Source: Flavobacterium sp. TAB 87 (lineage in GTDB: Bacteria; Bacteroidota; Bacteroidia; Flavobacteriales; Flavobacteriaceae). Taken from it: 64,000 nucleotides of DNA. Within the stretch, counting starts at the first letter, position 1; each line of letters begins with the position of its first letter. The notes below the pieces were generated by a model. It was given only the letters and a program-made list of their open reading frames with translations, did not search any database and had not been told where the DNA came from. Shown piece after piece: positions 54,264 to 62,878 of the stretch. Both the position numbers and the translations under genes were made by a program. The stretch covers positions 62,001-126,000 of the forward strand of contig NZ_LLWK01000034.1 in NCBI RefSeq assembly GCF_001529295.1, given 5' to 3'.

Positions 54264-56645
54264 TTATTTTAAATTGACTTTAGCGTAGTAATTACTCATT
54301 AAAGTAACAAAAGAAACTATAGTCACCGTACTTAGAGGCATAATAATGGCTGCGACCAGAGGCAAGAGATTACCCGTGACGGCAAATGAAAGACCAACAA
54401 CATTATATAAAAGTGAAATCACGAAACTCATCTTTATAATTTTTGTTGCATTATGAGAAAGGTTTAAGTAGTTGTTGAGATTCTTAAACTGACCAGCATC
54501 TAAAATGGCATCACAAGCTGGCGAAAAGACATTCACATTCTCAGAAATCGAAATTCCCACATTGCTTTGCGCCAAAGCTCCAGCATCATTTAAACCATCG
54601 CCGACCATCATTACGTTCTTACCATTTTCTTGAAGTGATTTAATAAAATCTAATTTTTGTTCAGGTTTCTGGTTAAAAATCAATTGCGTTCCTTTAGGCA
54701 AAAGTTGCTCTAATGTTTCCGTTTCGCCGGAATTATCTCCTGATAAAACTTTAAGTTCGTACTTCTCACTTAATGTAGTAAATAAGTCAGATAATCCATC
54801 TCGATATTGATTGTTAAAAATATACTTACCATAATAAGTATCGTTTATCTGAATATGTAAGGTAGTTTGAAACGAGTTGTTTTCTGTACTACTGTGAACA
54901 AATTCAGCAGAACCCAACTTAAATGTAAATTCTTCAGTTGAAGCTAAAATTCCTTTTCCAGTTATTTCTTCAAAAGAAACCAATTTTATTCGATTCACTT
55001 CCGGCAAATAATCATATAACATTCGACTTATCGGATGGTTTGATGCTTGCACAACATTCTTAATTAACTCGATTTGATCGTTTGAAAGCGGAGTTCCTTC
55101 GTACGCAATATTCGATTTTTTATTTGTCGTAATCGTTCCTGTTTTGTCAAAAACTATAGTATCTACTTTTGCTAATTGCTCGATAACCAAGGCGTTCTTT
55201 AAATAAAATTGTCTTTTCCCCAGAATTCTAAGAATATTTCCAAAGGTAAATGGAGCTGTCAGCGCCAGCGCACAAGGACAAGCCACGATTAAAACAGCAG
55301 TAAAAACATTAAAAGCGGTATTGGCATCAATAAATATCCAATATCCAAAACTGACAAAAGCGATAATTAATAATATTGGCGTAAAATAGCGACTAATTTG
55401 ATCCGTCAATGTTTTATGTTTGCGCTCGACATCTTTCTGAAAAATTGCATTTCCCCACAATTGTGTTAAGTAACTTTGTGACACAGAATGCAATACTTCC
55501 ATTTCGACTGCTTTTCCAATTTGTTTTCCTCCAGCAAAAACTTTATCGCCTGATTTTTTTGTAATAGGAACTGCTTCACCTGTCACAAAACTATAATCAA
55601 CTGCGGCGCTTTCACTAATTAAAATACCATCTACCGGAATTAGCTCTTGATTTCGAATTAACAAACGATCGCCTTTTACGATATCATATATAGGTATACT
55701 TTCTTCTTTTTGATTTTCCGACACTTTGGTAACAGCAATTGGAAAATAAGATTTAAAGTCTCTTTCGAAACTTAAGAAGCTGTAGGTTTTAATTTGAAAC
55801 ATTTTTCCGAGTAGCATAAAAAACACTAAGCCTGTTAAACTATCAAAAAAACCAGAGCCGTAACCCATAACAAAATCAAAAGTACTGCGCACAAACATTA
55901 CAATGATTCCTAAAGCAATAGGAATATCAATATTCAGCATTCTTGATCTAATGCTTTTGTATGCCGATACGTAATAGCCACTCGCCGAATATAAAAAACT
56001 AGGCAAACTCAAGCTAAAAATTAATACTCTAAAAAAAGGTTTATAATTGTCTAGCCAAAATTCTTTAACTTCAAAGTATTCTGGAAATGACAAAAGCATA
56101 ATATTTCCAAAACAGAAAAAAGCAACACCTAATTTATAGATCAAAACGCGATCTACATCCTTAGCTCCTGTTTCGTAATTATCTAAACTTATGTAAGGTT
56201 CATAGCCAATTGCACCCAAAAGATATACAATTTCCTTTAGTTTTAGATTGGTTGAGTTGAATGTAATTCGAACTGTTTTCTTTGGGAAATTAACTTGAGA
56301 AGAAGTAATTCCTGGTTGCAACCGATTCAGGTTCTCTAAAATCCAAATACAAGAACTACAATGAATGTGCGGGATATTTAATGATACAATTGCAATGTTT
56401 TCTTCTTGAAATTCAAGTAATTTTGAAACAATCGTTTCATTATCCAAAAAGTCATACTTACCTTGAATATCCAGCGGAGTTGCTCCTGGCGCATTCTCAA
56501 AATCATAGTAAGAGCCTAAATCGTTTACGCTAAAAATTTCGTACACTGTTTTACAACCGTTGCAACAAAAACTCTTGTCATCAAAAACAATAAGATCATT
56601 TTTTGGAATTATTAATCCACAATGAAAACAATTCAGACTATTCAT
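54264..56645 (-). CDS. ccoI: CcoI/FixI copper-transporting P1B-type ATPase
   Basis: 793 residues. The N-terminal domain has CFHCGLI and a CCNGCKTVYE motif like other FixI proteins, then a metal-binding HCSSCIWILE fold. Eight membrane segments include the CPCALAL copper motif; the catalytic phosphorylation site is DKTGTIT, the ATP domain has GDGLNDAGAL, and actuator TGEAVP is present. FixI/CcoI exports copper for CuB of cbb3 oxidase. It lies upstream of ccoS in the same orientation, 117 bp away, with its own FNR-like site. Confidence 0.95.
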   Translation of the reverse strand: MNSLNCFHCGLIIPKNDLIVFDDKSFCCNGCKTVYEIFSVNDLGSYYDFENAPGATPLDIQGKYDFLDNETIVSKLLEFQEENIAIVSLNIPHIHCSSCIWILENLNRLQPGITSSQVNFPKKTVRITFNSTNLKLKEIVYLLGAIGYEPYISLDNYETGAKDVDRVLIYKLGVAFFCFGNIMLLSFPEYFEVKEFWLDNYKPFFRVLIFSLSLPSFLYSASGYYVSAYKSIRSRMLNIDIPIALGIIVMFVRSTFDFVMGYGSGFFDSLTGLVFFMLLGKMFQIKTYSFLSFERDFKSYFPIAVTKVSENQKEESIPIYDIVKGDRLLIRNQELIPVDGILISESAAVDYSFVTGEAVPITKKSGDKVFAGGKQIGKAVEMEVLHSVSQSYLTQLWGNAIFQKDVERKHKTLTDQISRYFTPILLIIAFVSFGYWIFIDANTAFNVFTAVLIVACPCALALTAPFTFGNILRILGKRQFYLKNALVIEQLAKVDTIVFDKTGTITTNKKSNIAYEGTPLSNDQIELIKNVVQASNHPISRMLYDYLPEVNRIKLVSFEEITGKGILASTEEFTFKLGSAEFVHSSTENNSFQTTLHIQINDTYYGKYIFNNQYRDGLSDLFTTLSEKYELKVLSGDNSGETETLEQLLPKGTQLIFNQKPEQKLDFIKSLQENGKNVMMVGDGLNDAGALAQSNVGISISENVNVFSPACDAILDAGQFKNLNNYLNLSHNATKIIKMSFVISLLYNVVGLSFAVTGNLLPLVAAIIMPLSTVTIVSFVTLMSNYYAKVNLK

Positions 56646-56668
56646 AAATTGAAATACTTTTTACGCTG

Positions 56669-56711
56669 CAAATTTCGAAATTTGGCTTTAAACTTTACAT
56701 GATATTTGTCA
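56669..56711 (-). promoter_or_regulatory. FNR/CRP-like site and promoter of ccoI
   Basis: TGATATTTGTCA (56700-56711), TGA-N6-TCA centred at 56705.5. On the minus strand GAAATTTG lies at 56676-56669, a partial -7 box (TTTG kept, TA replaced by GA) whose first base is exactly 29.5 bp from the centre, as at hemN and ccoS. Confidence 0.65.
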
Positions 56712-56821
56712 CAAAGCTCCGAATTTAAAACTGATATAATAAATATAAAGTACACAATTTTAGTTAAAAACATTTAACTCAATTTAAAGTGATTATATTA
56801 TTCTTTCATCTTTATTATCCG

Positions 56822-56829
56822 TAAATTTG
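56822..56829 (+). promoter_or_regulatory. -7 promoter box of the CRP/FNR regulator gene
   Basis: TAAATTTG with C following, 23 bp before the start codon. No TGA-N6-TCA site lies at the 29.5-bp spacing, so autoregulation is not indicated. Confidence 0.55.
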
Positions 56830-56851
56830 CAGCTAATTTTTCCACCAACAA

Positions 56852-57532
56852 ATGAATAAATGTGATCAATGTATTGTTAGACAATTAACCTCTTTAAAGG
56901 CTTTGACCAAAGAAGAAGTTATTCAGTTAGCCAATAGTAAAAAAACATTGACGATAAAAAAAGGAGAAGCGCTTTTTGAGGAAGGCGAAGTAACCAATGG
57001 TGTCTTTTGTGTGAAAAATGGTGTTGGAAAATTATCTAAATTAAGCGCAAATGGAAAAGACCAAATTGTAAAATTGGTTAAATCTGGCGAATTGCTCGGA
57101 CAACGCTCTATGATTAGTAACGAGCCCGCTAATTTGAGTGCCAAGGCAATTTCTGACATGGAAGTGTGTTACATTCCGAAAAAAGAAATGTTGGGATTTT
57201 TTAATACTAACAATCAATTTTCTATGAGTTTGATGCAAACTATTTGCGAAGACTTAAAAGAATCAGAAAACGATAAAGTTGCCATGGCGCAAAAAACGGT
57301 TAAAGAACGTTTGGCTCAAACTCTATTATATTTACAAGATAACTTTGGCTTAGAAACCGACCAGTCGCTAAGCATTCAGCTTTCACGCGATGAGTTAGCA
57401 AGCATTATTGGTACGGCAACTGAAAGTTGTATTCGTTTGTTGTCTGATTTTAAAAAGCAAGGATTAATTGAAATTGCTGGTAAAAAAATAATCATCAAAA
57501 ATAGCCGTGAACTTCAAAAAATGGCAGAATAA
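56852..57532 (+). CDS. CRP/FNR-family transcription regulator
   Basis: 226 residues: an N-terminal cNMP-binding-like beta-roll (about 20-135), a long dimerisation helix and a C-terminal helix-turn-helix (about 170-215). The recognition helix reads TATESCIRLLSDF, keeping Glu191 and Arg195 in the E-x3-R spacing used by FNR to read TTGA-type half-sites. Cysteines lie at 4, 7, 53, 106, 132 and 193. Only a CxxC pair is present near the N-terminus, so the classical FNR cluster ligand set is not obvious. It is adjacent to ccoI and is the natural candidate for the three TGA-N6-TCA sites. Oxygen, redox or nitrosative signal: not decidable. Confidence 0.88.
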   Translation: MNKCDQCIVRQLTSLKALTKEEVIQLANSKKTLTIKKGEALFEEGEVTNGVFCVKNGVGKLSKLSANGKDQIVKLVKSGELLGQRSMISNEPANLSAKAISDMEVCYIPKKEMLGFFNTNNQFSMSLMQTICEDLKESENDKVAMAQKTVKERLAQTLLYLQDNFGLETDQSLSIQLSRDELASIIGTATESCIRLLSDFKKQGLIEIAGKKIIIKNSRELQKMAE

Positions 57533-57552
57533 TTTTAAACTTATATATTCAT

Positions 57553-57589
57553 AAAAAACGCAGCATCTCAATTGATACTGCGTTTTTTT
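57553..57589. terminator. Bidirectional terminator between the CRP/FNR gene and purC
   Basis: AAAAAACGCAG-ATC paired with GATACTGCGTTTTTT, a long stem with A and T runs between two convergent genes. Confidence 0.87.
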
Positions 57590-57606
57590 ATAATTAAAAT
57601 TTTGAT

Positions 57607-58560
57607 TTATTTTTGAGTCAAATAATTCAAAACGTTGGTATTAATTCTTTGTTCGATATTAGCAATATCTGCTTTTACGAATTTTTCGCCTAATATTTTT
57701 TCGTATAATTCAATGTACCGTTCAGAAACGGTTTCAATGTAAGCATCGGTCATGTCCGGAATTACTTGACCTTCTTTCCCTTGAAAACCATTTTCAATTA
57801 ACCAACGACGCACAAATTCTTTGGAAAGTTGCTTTTGTTCTTCGTTATTATTTTGTCTTTCTTGATATCCTTCAGAATAAAAATAACGAGACGAATCGGG
57901 TGTATGAATTTCATCAATTAAAACAATTACACCTTCTTTTGTTTTTCCAAACTCATATTTAGTATCTACTAAAATTAAACCTCGACTAGCGGCAATTTCT
58001 GTTCCTCTTTGAAATAGTGCTCTTGTATATTTTTCTAAAATCACATAATCTTCTTCAGAAACAATTCCGGTAGATAAAATTGCTTCGCGCGAAATATCAG
58101 CATCATGTTCACCATTGTCAGCCTTTGTTGTTGGCGTAATAATAGCATCTGGAAATTTATCATTTTCTTTTAATCCTTCTGGCATTGCGACACCACAAAT
58201 AGTTCTTTTCCCTTCAGCATACTCACGCGCAGCATGACCCGAAAGATACCCTCTAATCACCATTTCGACTTTAAAAGGAGTACACAAATGACCAACAGCT
58301 ACACTTGGATCTGGAGTAGCAATCAACCAATTCGGAACAATATCCTGCGTTAATTCCATGAATTTAGTTGCAATTTGATTCAAAATTTGACCCTTATATG
58401 GAATTCCTTTTGGCAAAACAACATCAAAAGCAGATAGTCTGTCGGTTGCGACCATAACCAGCAGTTCGTCATTAATATTATAAACTTCTCTAACTTTTCC
58501 TCGGTAAACCGATTTTTGATTTGGAAAATTAAAATCAGTAGTGGTGATTGTATTACTCAT
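57607..58560 (-). CDS. purC: Phosphoribosylaminoimidazole-succinocarboxamide synthase
   Basis: 317 residues, the SAICAR synthase fold. [32 protein letters not shown] is the characteristic N-terminal segment, and [26 protein letters not shown] the nucleotide and substrate loop. [14 protein letters not shown] and [15 protein letters not shown] segments confirm the family. It joins aspartate to CAIR in purine synthesis. Length is slightly longer than the short bacterial type and fits the longer Bacteroidota/yeast-like type. A TAAATTTG -7 box lies about 30 bp upstream. Confidence 0.95.
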   Translation of the reverse strand: MSNTITTTDFNFPNQKSVYRGKVREVYNINDELLVMVATDRLSAFDVVLPKGIPYKGQILNQIATKFMELTQDIVPNWLIATPDPSVAVGHLCTPFKVEMVIRGYLSGHAAREYAEGKRTICGVAMPEGLKENDKFPDAIITPTTKADNGEHDADISREAILSTGIVSEEDYVILEKYTRALFQRGTEIAASRGLILVDTKYEFGKTKEGVIVLIDEIHTPDSSRYFYSEGYQERQNNNEEQKQLSKEFVRRWLIENGFQGKEGQVIPDMTDAYIETVSERYIELYEKILGEKFVKADIANIEQRINTNVLNYLTQK

Positions 58561-58588
58561 TAGTATCGTTGTGTTTGTTTTTTGTATG

Positions 58589-58596
58589 CAAATTTA
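58589..58596 (-). promoter_or_regulatory. -7 promoter box of purC
   Basis: TAAATTTG with GCA following on the minus strand, about 29 bp before the start codon. Confidence 0.6.
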
Positions 58597-58683
58597 AAAC
58601 TATTTCGTAGAGTTACATCATGAAAAATACAGTTGCGATTAATAAAAGTGATAAATTTTTGATTTAAAAAAAATAAAAATAAA

Positions 58684-58714
58684 AAAACCTCAAAATTATA
58701 GGTTTTGAGGTTTT
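58684..58714 (-). terminator. Terminator after the HAD phosphatase gene
   Basis: AAAACCTCAAAA/TTTTGAGGTTTT with a short loop and flanking A/T runs, about 45 bp after the HAD stop and well upstream of purC. Confidence 0.82.
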
Positions 58715-58757
58715 AAAAATTTATATATCTTTCAGTTTTCTAAAAAATTCTTGATCA

Positions 58758-59594
58758 TCAATTGGCAATCGTTTCAGAAACTGCTACCAAATTTTTAAAA
58801 AGATACTGCGCCACACCGTCGTCTGCATTTGTACCGATTATGGTTAACTGTGGCAAAACATCTTTAAAACTTTGAGGAGCATTTCCCATAATAAGTCCTA
58901 CCCCGGTTGAAGACAACATCTGTAAATCATTAAAACCATCTCCAAATGCCATAGCTTCCTGCATTGTAAACCCTTCTTTCTCAAGAACTCTTTCAATTGC
59001 AAATCGCTTGTCAACCGACTTATCCATAAACTCTAAACAAGTTGGCAAACTGAAAGCATGATGCAATGAATCGGCGCCTTTAGCTATAATAGTGTCTTTT
59101 AAATGAATTAACTTTTCATGGTTTTCATGCGAAAAGAAAATTTTAATTGCGGTAAAATCATCTAATTGTTTGTAGTCAACTAATTCAGGGAGATACTTTA
59201 ATTCCGTCTGAAAACTGTTTATCTTTTCGTTAACTCTATTGGTCTGCCAGCTATTTTCTTTGAAAAGAACAACAGTAATCTCTGGATCAATATCTACATC
59301 TAAAGCTGCTTTTACCACATCACTTTCTAAATTAAAAGAATACAGTTCGTCTCGATTTGGAGCATGAATTCGAGCTCCGTTAGAACTAACCAAGTAAATA
59401 GGAATATTTAAAGTATCCAGAATTGCCATAGCATCCATATGATGGCGACCCGTGGCAACAATAATTAAATAGCCTTTGTCGTGTAATTCTTTGAAATTTT
59501 TTTTGGTGTAATCAGAAATTTTATGTTCTTGATTTAGTAAGGTCCCGTCTAAATCACTTATTATTACTTTTATCTTGCTAAAATCGGTAGTCAT
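58758..59594 (-). CDS. Cof-like HAD-IIB phosphatase
   Basis: 278 residues. HAD motif I is IISDLDGTLLN (nucleophile Asp12 or near), motif II is in IIVATGRHHMDA, and motif IV is AMAFGDGFNDLQMLS. A type IIB cap insert follows between them, as in YbjI/Cof/YidA proteins that dephosphorylate small sugar phosphates. The physiological substrate is not evident. A TAATTTTG -7 box lies at 59617-59624 upstream. Confidence 0.9.
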   Translation of the reverse strand: MTTDFSKIKVIISDLDGTLLNQEHKISDYTKKNFKELHDKGYLIIVATGRHHMDAMAILDTLNIPIYLVSSNGARIHAPNRDELYSFNLESDVVKAALDVDIDPEITVVLFKENSWQTNRVNEKINSFQTELKYLPELVDYKQLDDFTAIKIFFSHENHEKLIHLKDTIIAKGADSLHHAFSLPTCLEFMDKSVDKRFAIERVLEKEGFTMQEAMAFGDGFNDLQMLSSTGVGLIMGNAPQSFKDVLPQLTIIGTNADDGVAQYLFKNLVAVSETIAN

Positions 59595-59616
59595 AAATTT
59601 ATATCAAATTGAATGG

Positions 59617-59624
59617 CAAAATTA
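59617..59624 (-). promoter_or_regulatory. -7 promoter box of the HAD gene
   Basis: Minus-strand TAATTTTG, about 23 bp before the start codon. Confidence 0.5.
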
Positions 59625-59728
59625 CAAAATTGCTTTTCCATTAACAAAGAATAACTGTTTTTCAATCTTAAAAAAGCAAAGTTTTACTATTTGATTAACA
59701 AAACTTTACAGATTGATGCAACAAAAAA

Positions 59729-59771
59729 CATTCGCTGCAAAAACTCTTACCAGAATCCTTTACAGCGAATG
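59729..59771 (-). terminator. Terminator after phoH
   Basis: CATTCGCTG/CAGCGAATG with a 25-nt loop; on the minus strand a run of six T follows. It begins about 24 bp after the phoH stop. Confidence 0.7.
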
Positions 59772-59794
59772 TTAGTGCAATTTTACGATTAAGT

Positions 59795-60745
59795 TTAATC
59801 GTTATTTTCGATTTGTTTGTAGGCATCAATCACTTTTTTCACCAAACGATGGCGAACAATGTCTTTATCATCCAAATAAATTAAACCAATTCCCTCTACA
59901 TCTTTAAGAACCAGTAACGCTTCTTTAAGTCCAGAAATTGTTCGACGCGGCAAATCGACTTGACCTGGATCTCCAGTAATCATGAACTTGGCATTTTTGC
60001 CCATACGTGTCAAGAACATTTTCATTTGCGAATGAGTTGTATTCTGCGCTTCATCCAAAATTACAAAGGCATTGTCTAGCGTTCGACCACGCATAAATGC
60101 TAATGGAGCGATTTGAATAACACCTTTTAAAATATAATCTTCCAATTTTTCATTGGGCAACATATCTCGCAAAGCATCATAAAGTGGTTGCATGTACGGA
60201 TCTAATTTTTCTTTCATATCACCTGGTAAAAATCCAAGATTTTCTCCTGCTTCTACCGCTGGGCGAGTTAAAATGATACGTTTTACTTGTTTTTCTTTTA
60301 AGGCTTTTACCGCCATGGCAACTCCAGTATACGTTTTACCAGTTCCTGCTGGTCCCACAGCAAATACCATATCGTTAGTATTAATGGTATCTACTAACAA
60401 CTGCTGGTTGGGCGTCATCGCTTTAATCAGCTTACCTCCTACACCATGTACCAATACTTTGTCGTGGTCAAATGCTTTTTTATCTTCCCGACCATCGCTC
60501 ATAATTACGCGTTCAATTACGTTGTCGTCAATGGTGTTGTATCGGGTAAAATGCAACATCAATCGTTGAAATCGTTTTTCGAATTCGTCTAAAACATCCT
60601 TTTCGCCAAAAGCTTTCAAAGTTGTACCTCTTGCTACAATCTTCAGCTTTGGATAGTACTTTTTTATAATTTCAAGATGAGAGTCTTGAGCGCCCCAGAA
60701 TTCTTTTGGAGCGATGTCTATGAGCTCGATTATTCTTTCGTTCAA
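59795..60745 (-). CDS. phoH: PhoH-family ATPase
   Basis: 316 residues. An N-terminal KH-like segment (about 1-110) precedes a P-loop ATPase: GPAGTGKTYTGVAMAVKAL (Walker A) and VILDEAQNTTHSQMKMFLTRMG (Walker B and sensor), with PAVEAGENLGFLPGD between them. This is the cytoplasmic PhoH/YbeZ type, which works in RNA metabolism with YbeY in E. coli. No ybeY or phosphate-starvation gene is in the window. Its start faces the SAM hydrolase-like gene across a 180-bp divergent gap. Confidence 0.93.
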   Translation of the reverse strand: MNERIIELIDIAPKEFWGAQDSHLEIIKKYYPKLKIVARGTTLKAFGEKDVLDEFEKRFQRLMLHFTRYNTIDDNVIERVIMSDGREDKKAFDHDKVLVHGVGGKLIKAMTPNQQLLVDTINTNDMVFAVGPAGTGKTYTGVAMAVKALKEKQVKRIILTRPAVEAGENLGFLPGDMKEKLDPYMQPLYDALRDMLPNEKLEDYILKGVIQIAPLAFMRGRTLDNAFVILDEAQNTTHSQMKMFLTRMGKNAKFMITGDPGQVDLPRRTISGLKEALLVLKDVEGIGLIYLDDKDIVRHRLVKKVIDAYKQIENND

Positions 60746-60861
60746 ATGAGGTAGTTTTAAATTAAAATAAAATCTTTTTAAAAATTAGCGTGCTGTCGGG
60801 TATCTTTACTCCAAATATGGAATTTGTTTTTCGATTAATGCATTTTTGCAAACCTATTTAT

Positions 60862-60869
60862 TAGCTTTG
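60862..60869 (+). promoter_or_regulatory. -7 promoter box of the SAM hydroxide adenosyltransferase-like gene
   Basis: TAGCTTTG followed by C, a TAnnTTTG match about 57 bp before the start codon. Confidence 0.5.
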
Positions 60870-60925
60870 CATTTCTCAAATTTAATAAAAATTCGATTTA
60901 AATACTACCAATAGTTATAAACAAA

Positions 60926-61759
60926 ATGATGTCAATAATTACGCTCACTACCGATTATGGCTTAAAAGACCACTTTGTTGGCGCATTAAAAGGGAAGATT
61001 ATTTCCGAGCTTAATGAGGCCAAAATTATCGACATTTCCCACGACATCGATCCCTTCAATGCCATGGAAACTTGTTATATAATTGGTGCTTCTTACCTGA
61101 GCTTTCCCAAAGGAACCGTTCATTTAATTGGTGTCGACATCGAAAAAAACAAAGAAAATCAGCACATTGCTATGCAATGGAACGATCACTTTTTTATCTG
61201 CGCCGATAATGGTATCTTGAGTATGCTCACGCAAAAAATTACGCCGCAAAAAATTGTAACTATTAACATTCACGATCGTTTTCCGGTTGATTTTACCGAT
61301 TTGGATATTTTCGTAAAAGTAGCTTGCCACTTAGCAAAGGGTGGTTCACTTAATGTTATTGGCAAAGACATTCAAAATATTAAAGAAATTACCGAATTGC
61401 AATCGGTAGTGGGCAATGATGGCAACAGCTTAAAAGGATGTGTCATTTATATTGATCATTTAGGAAACGTAGTCACCAATATTTCTAAAAAGCAATTTAT
61501 CGAAGTGGCTAAAGGACGTAGTTATGAAATTGTGATGAAACCAAGAAGCATTAAGACAATATTACCCAATTATTCGGCAATTGCTTCGTCAAATAAATAT
61601 CCGATAAAAACTTATGAAGGCGAAAAACTAGCCATTTTTAATGAAGCAGGCTTTCTCGAAATCGCTATTTTTAGAAGTAATCCTGCCACTGTTGGATCGG
61701 CAAATAGTTTGTTAGGACTAAATTACAGAGACCCAATTATAATTCAGTTTTCGAATTAA
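60926..61759 (+). CDS. SAM hydroxide adenosyltransferase (DUF62, chlorinase/fluorinase superfamily)
   Basis: 277 residues. IITLTTDYGLKDHFVGALKG, IIDISHDIDPFNAMETCYIIGASYLSFPKGTVHLIGVD and VIYIDHLGNVVTNIS are diagnostic. The Asp in TTDYG and the DH-type motif agree with the hydroxide transferase branch, which hydrolyses SAM to adenosine and methionine, rather than the halogenases, which need a Gly/Ser-rich halide pocket I do not see. Its cellular purpose is unclear in most bacteria. It is not obviously in an operon with the ABM protein, which has its own -7 box. Confidence 0.88.
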   Translation: MMSIITLTTDYGLKDHFVGALKGKIISELNEAKIIDISHDIDPFNAMETCYIIGASYLSFPKGTVHLIGVDIEKNKENQHIAMQWNDHFFICADNGILSMLTQKITPQKIVTINIHDRFPVDFTDLDIFVKVACHLAKGGSLNVIGKDIQNIKEITELQSVVGNDGNSLKGCVIYIDHLGNVVTNISKKQFIEVAKGRSYEIVMKPRSIKTILPNYSAIASSNKYPIKTYEGEKLAIFNEAGFLEIAIFRSNPATVGSANSLLGLNYRDPIIIQFSN

Positions 61760-61776
61760 TTTTCATTAAAATAAAA

Positions 61777-61784
61777 TACATTTG
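61777..61784 (+). promoter_or_regulatory. -7 promoter box of the ABM protein gene
   Basis: TACATTTG followed by CAA, 25 bp before the start codon. Confidence 0.6.
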
Positions 61785-61808
61785 CAACCCAATTGAATAC
61801 AAATAATT

Positions 61809-62105
61809 ATGCTGGTACGTATTGTAAAAATGAGTTTTGAAGAAGAAAAAATACCTGATTTTCTTGCAAATTTCGAATCAGTTAAAGAAAAAATTAGAAA
61901 CGCACCTGGCAACTGTTTTTTAGAATTGTACCAAGACAAAAACAACAAAAATATCTTTTTTACATACAGCTATTGGGAAACTGAAGCTGACTTAGAAAAC
62001 TACAGACAGTCTGAACTTTTTAAATCAGTTTGGAGCTTTACCAAAAAACTATTCAACGAGAAGCCCGAAGCGTGGAGTGTTGATAAATTAGTTAGTTTAA
62101 CATAG
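61809..62105 (+). CDS. Small antibiotic biosynthesis monooxygenase (ABM)-domain protein
   Basis: 98 residues forming one ferredoxin-like ABM domain: VRIVKMSFEEEKIPDFLANF, then FLELYQDKNNKNIFFTYSYW and ETEADLENYRQSELFKSVW. Cofactor-free monooxygenases and heme-degrading proteins use this fold as dimers. It might act on quinols or aldehydes, but nothing in the sequence says which. It sits between the SAM-related gene and gldF. Confidence 0.78.
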   Translation: MLVRIVKMSFEEEKIPDFLANFESVKEKIRNAPGNCFLELYQDKNNKNIFFTYSYWETEADLENYRQSELFKSVWSFTKKLFNEKPEAWSVDKLVSLT

Positions 62106-62110
62106 TTTTG
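62103..62110 (+). promoter_or_regulatory. Possible -7 box for gldF
   Basis: TAGTTTTG overlaps the stop codon of the ABM gene, 42 bp before the gldF start. Confidence 0.4.
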
Positions 62111-62152
62111 ATTTTCTAAATTCAAAACAAATCAACGATTAAAAAATAATAA

Positions 62153-62878
62153 ATGAAATCAATCATTTTAAGAGAGATAAAATCTTTTTTCGGCTCGCCC
62201 ATTGGCTATTTAGTTATAGGCTTGTTTTTAATAAGCAACGGATTATTTTTATGGGTTTTTGAAGGAGACTATAACATTTTAAATTCTGGATTTGCCGATA
62301 TGAATCCGTTTTTCTCCTTAGCACCTTGGATTTTAATTTTTCTAATTCCTGCCGTTACGATGCGCAGTTTTTCGGATGAAAAAAAACAAGGTACTATTGA
62401 ACTTTTATTGACAAAACCTTTGTCTATTTGGCAAATTGTAAATGGTAAATTTTTAGGTTCATTTTTATTAATTGTAATCGCGATTATTCCAACGTTTATA
62501 TATGTGAAAGTAATTTCAGATTTAGGAATGCCCGAAGGAAATATTGATATGGGAAGTACAATTGGTTCTTATTTCGGGCTTTTGTTTTTGATCGCAGCTT
62601 ATTCTTCCATCGGAATATTCACCTCTACTTTATCTGAAAATCAAATCGTAGCTTTTATTATTTCGGTATTTCTGTGCTTCTTTCTCTTTTTTGGATTTGA
62701 TGGATTAGCAAGCGTTATCTCTGGTTTGTCACAACCTATTGCAGCTATCGGAATGCAGGATCATTATAAGAGCATGAGCCGAGGTGTGATTGATTCTCGT
62801 GATGTAATTTATTTTGCAAGCATTGCCATATTGTTTCTTTCGTTGACCGTTTTTCAATTAAAATCATTTAAAAAGTAA
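62153..62878 (+). CDS. gldF: Gliding motility ABC transporter permease GldF
   Basis: 241 residues, six membrane segments, ABC-2 type permease. IILREIKSFFGSPIGYLVIG is the N-terminal GldF signature, followed by TMRSFSDEKKQGTIELLLTKPLS and the C-terminal SMSRGVIDSRDVIYF. In F. johnsoniae, GldF works with GldG and the ATPase GldA, which is needed for gliding. Its stop overlaps the gldG start by one base (TAATG). Confidence 0.95.
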   Translation: MKSIILREIKSFFGSPIGYLVIGLFLISNGLFLWVFEGDYNILNSGFADMNPFFSLAPWILIFLIPAVTMRSFSDEKKQGTIELLLTKPLSIWQIVNGKFLGSFLLIVIAIIPTFIYVKVISDLGMPEGNIDMGSTIGSYFGLLFLIAAYSSIGIFTSTLSENQIVAFIISVFLCFFLFFGFDGLASVISGLSQPIAAIGMQDHYKSMSRGVIDSRDVIYFASIAILFLSLTVFQLKSFKK

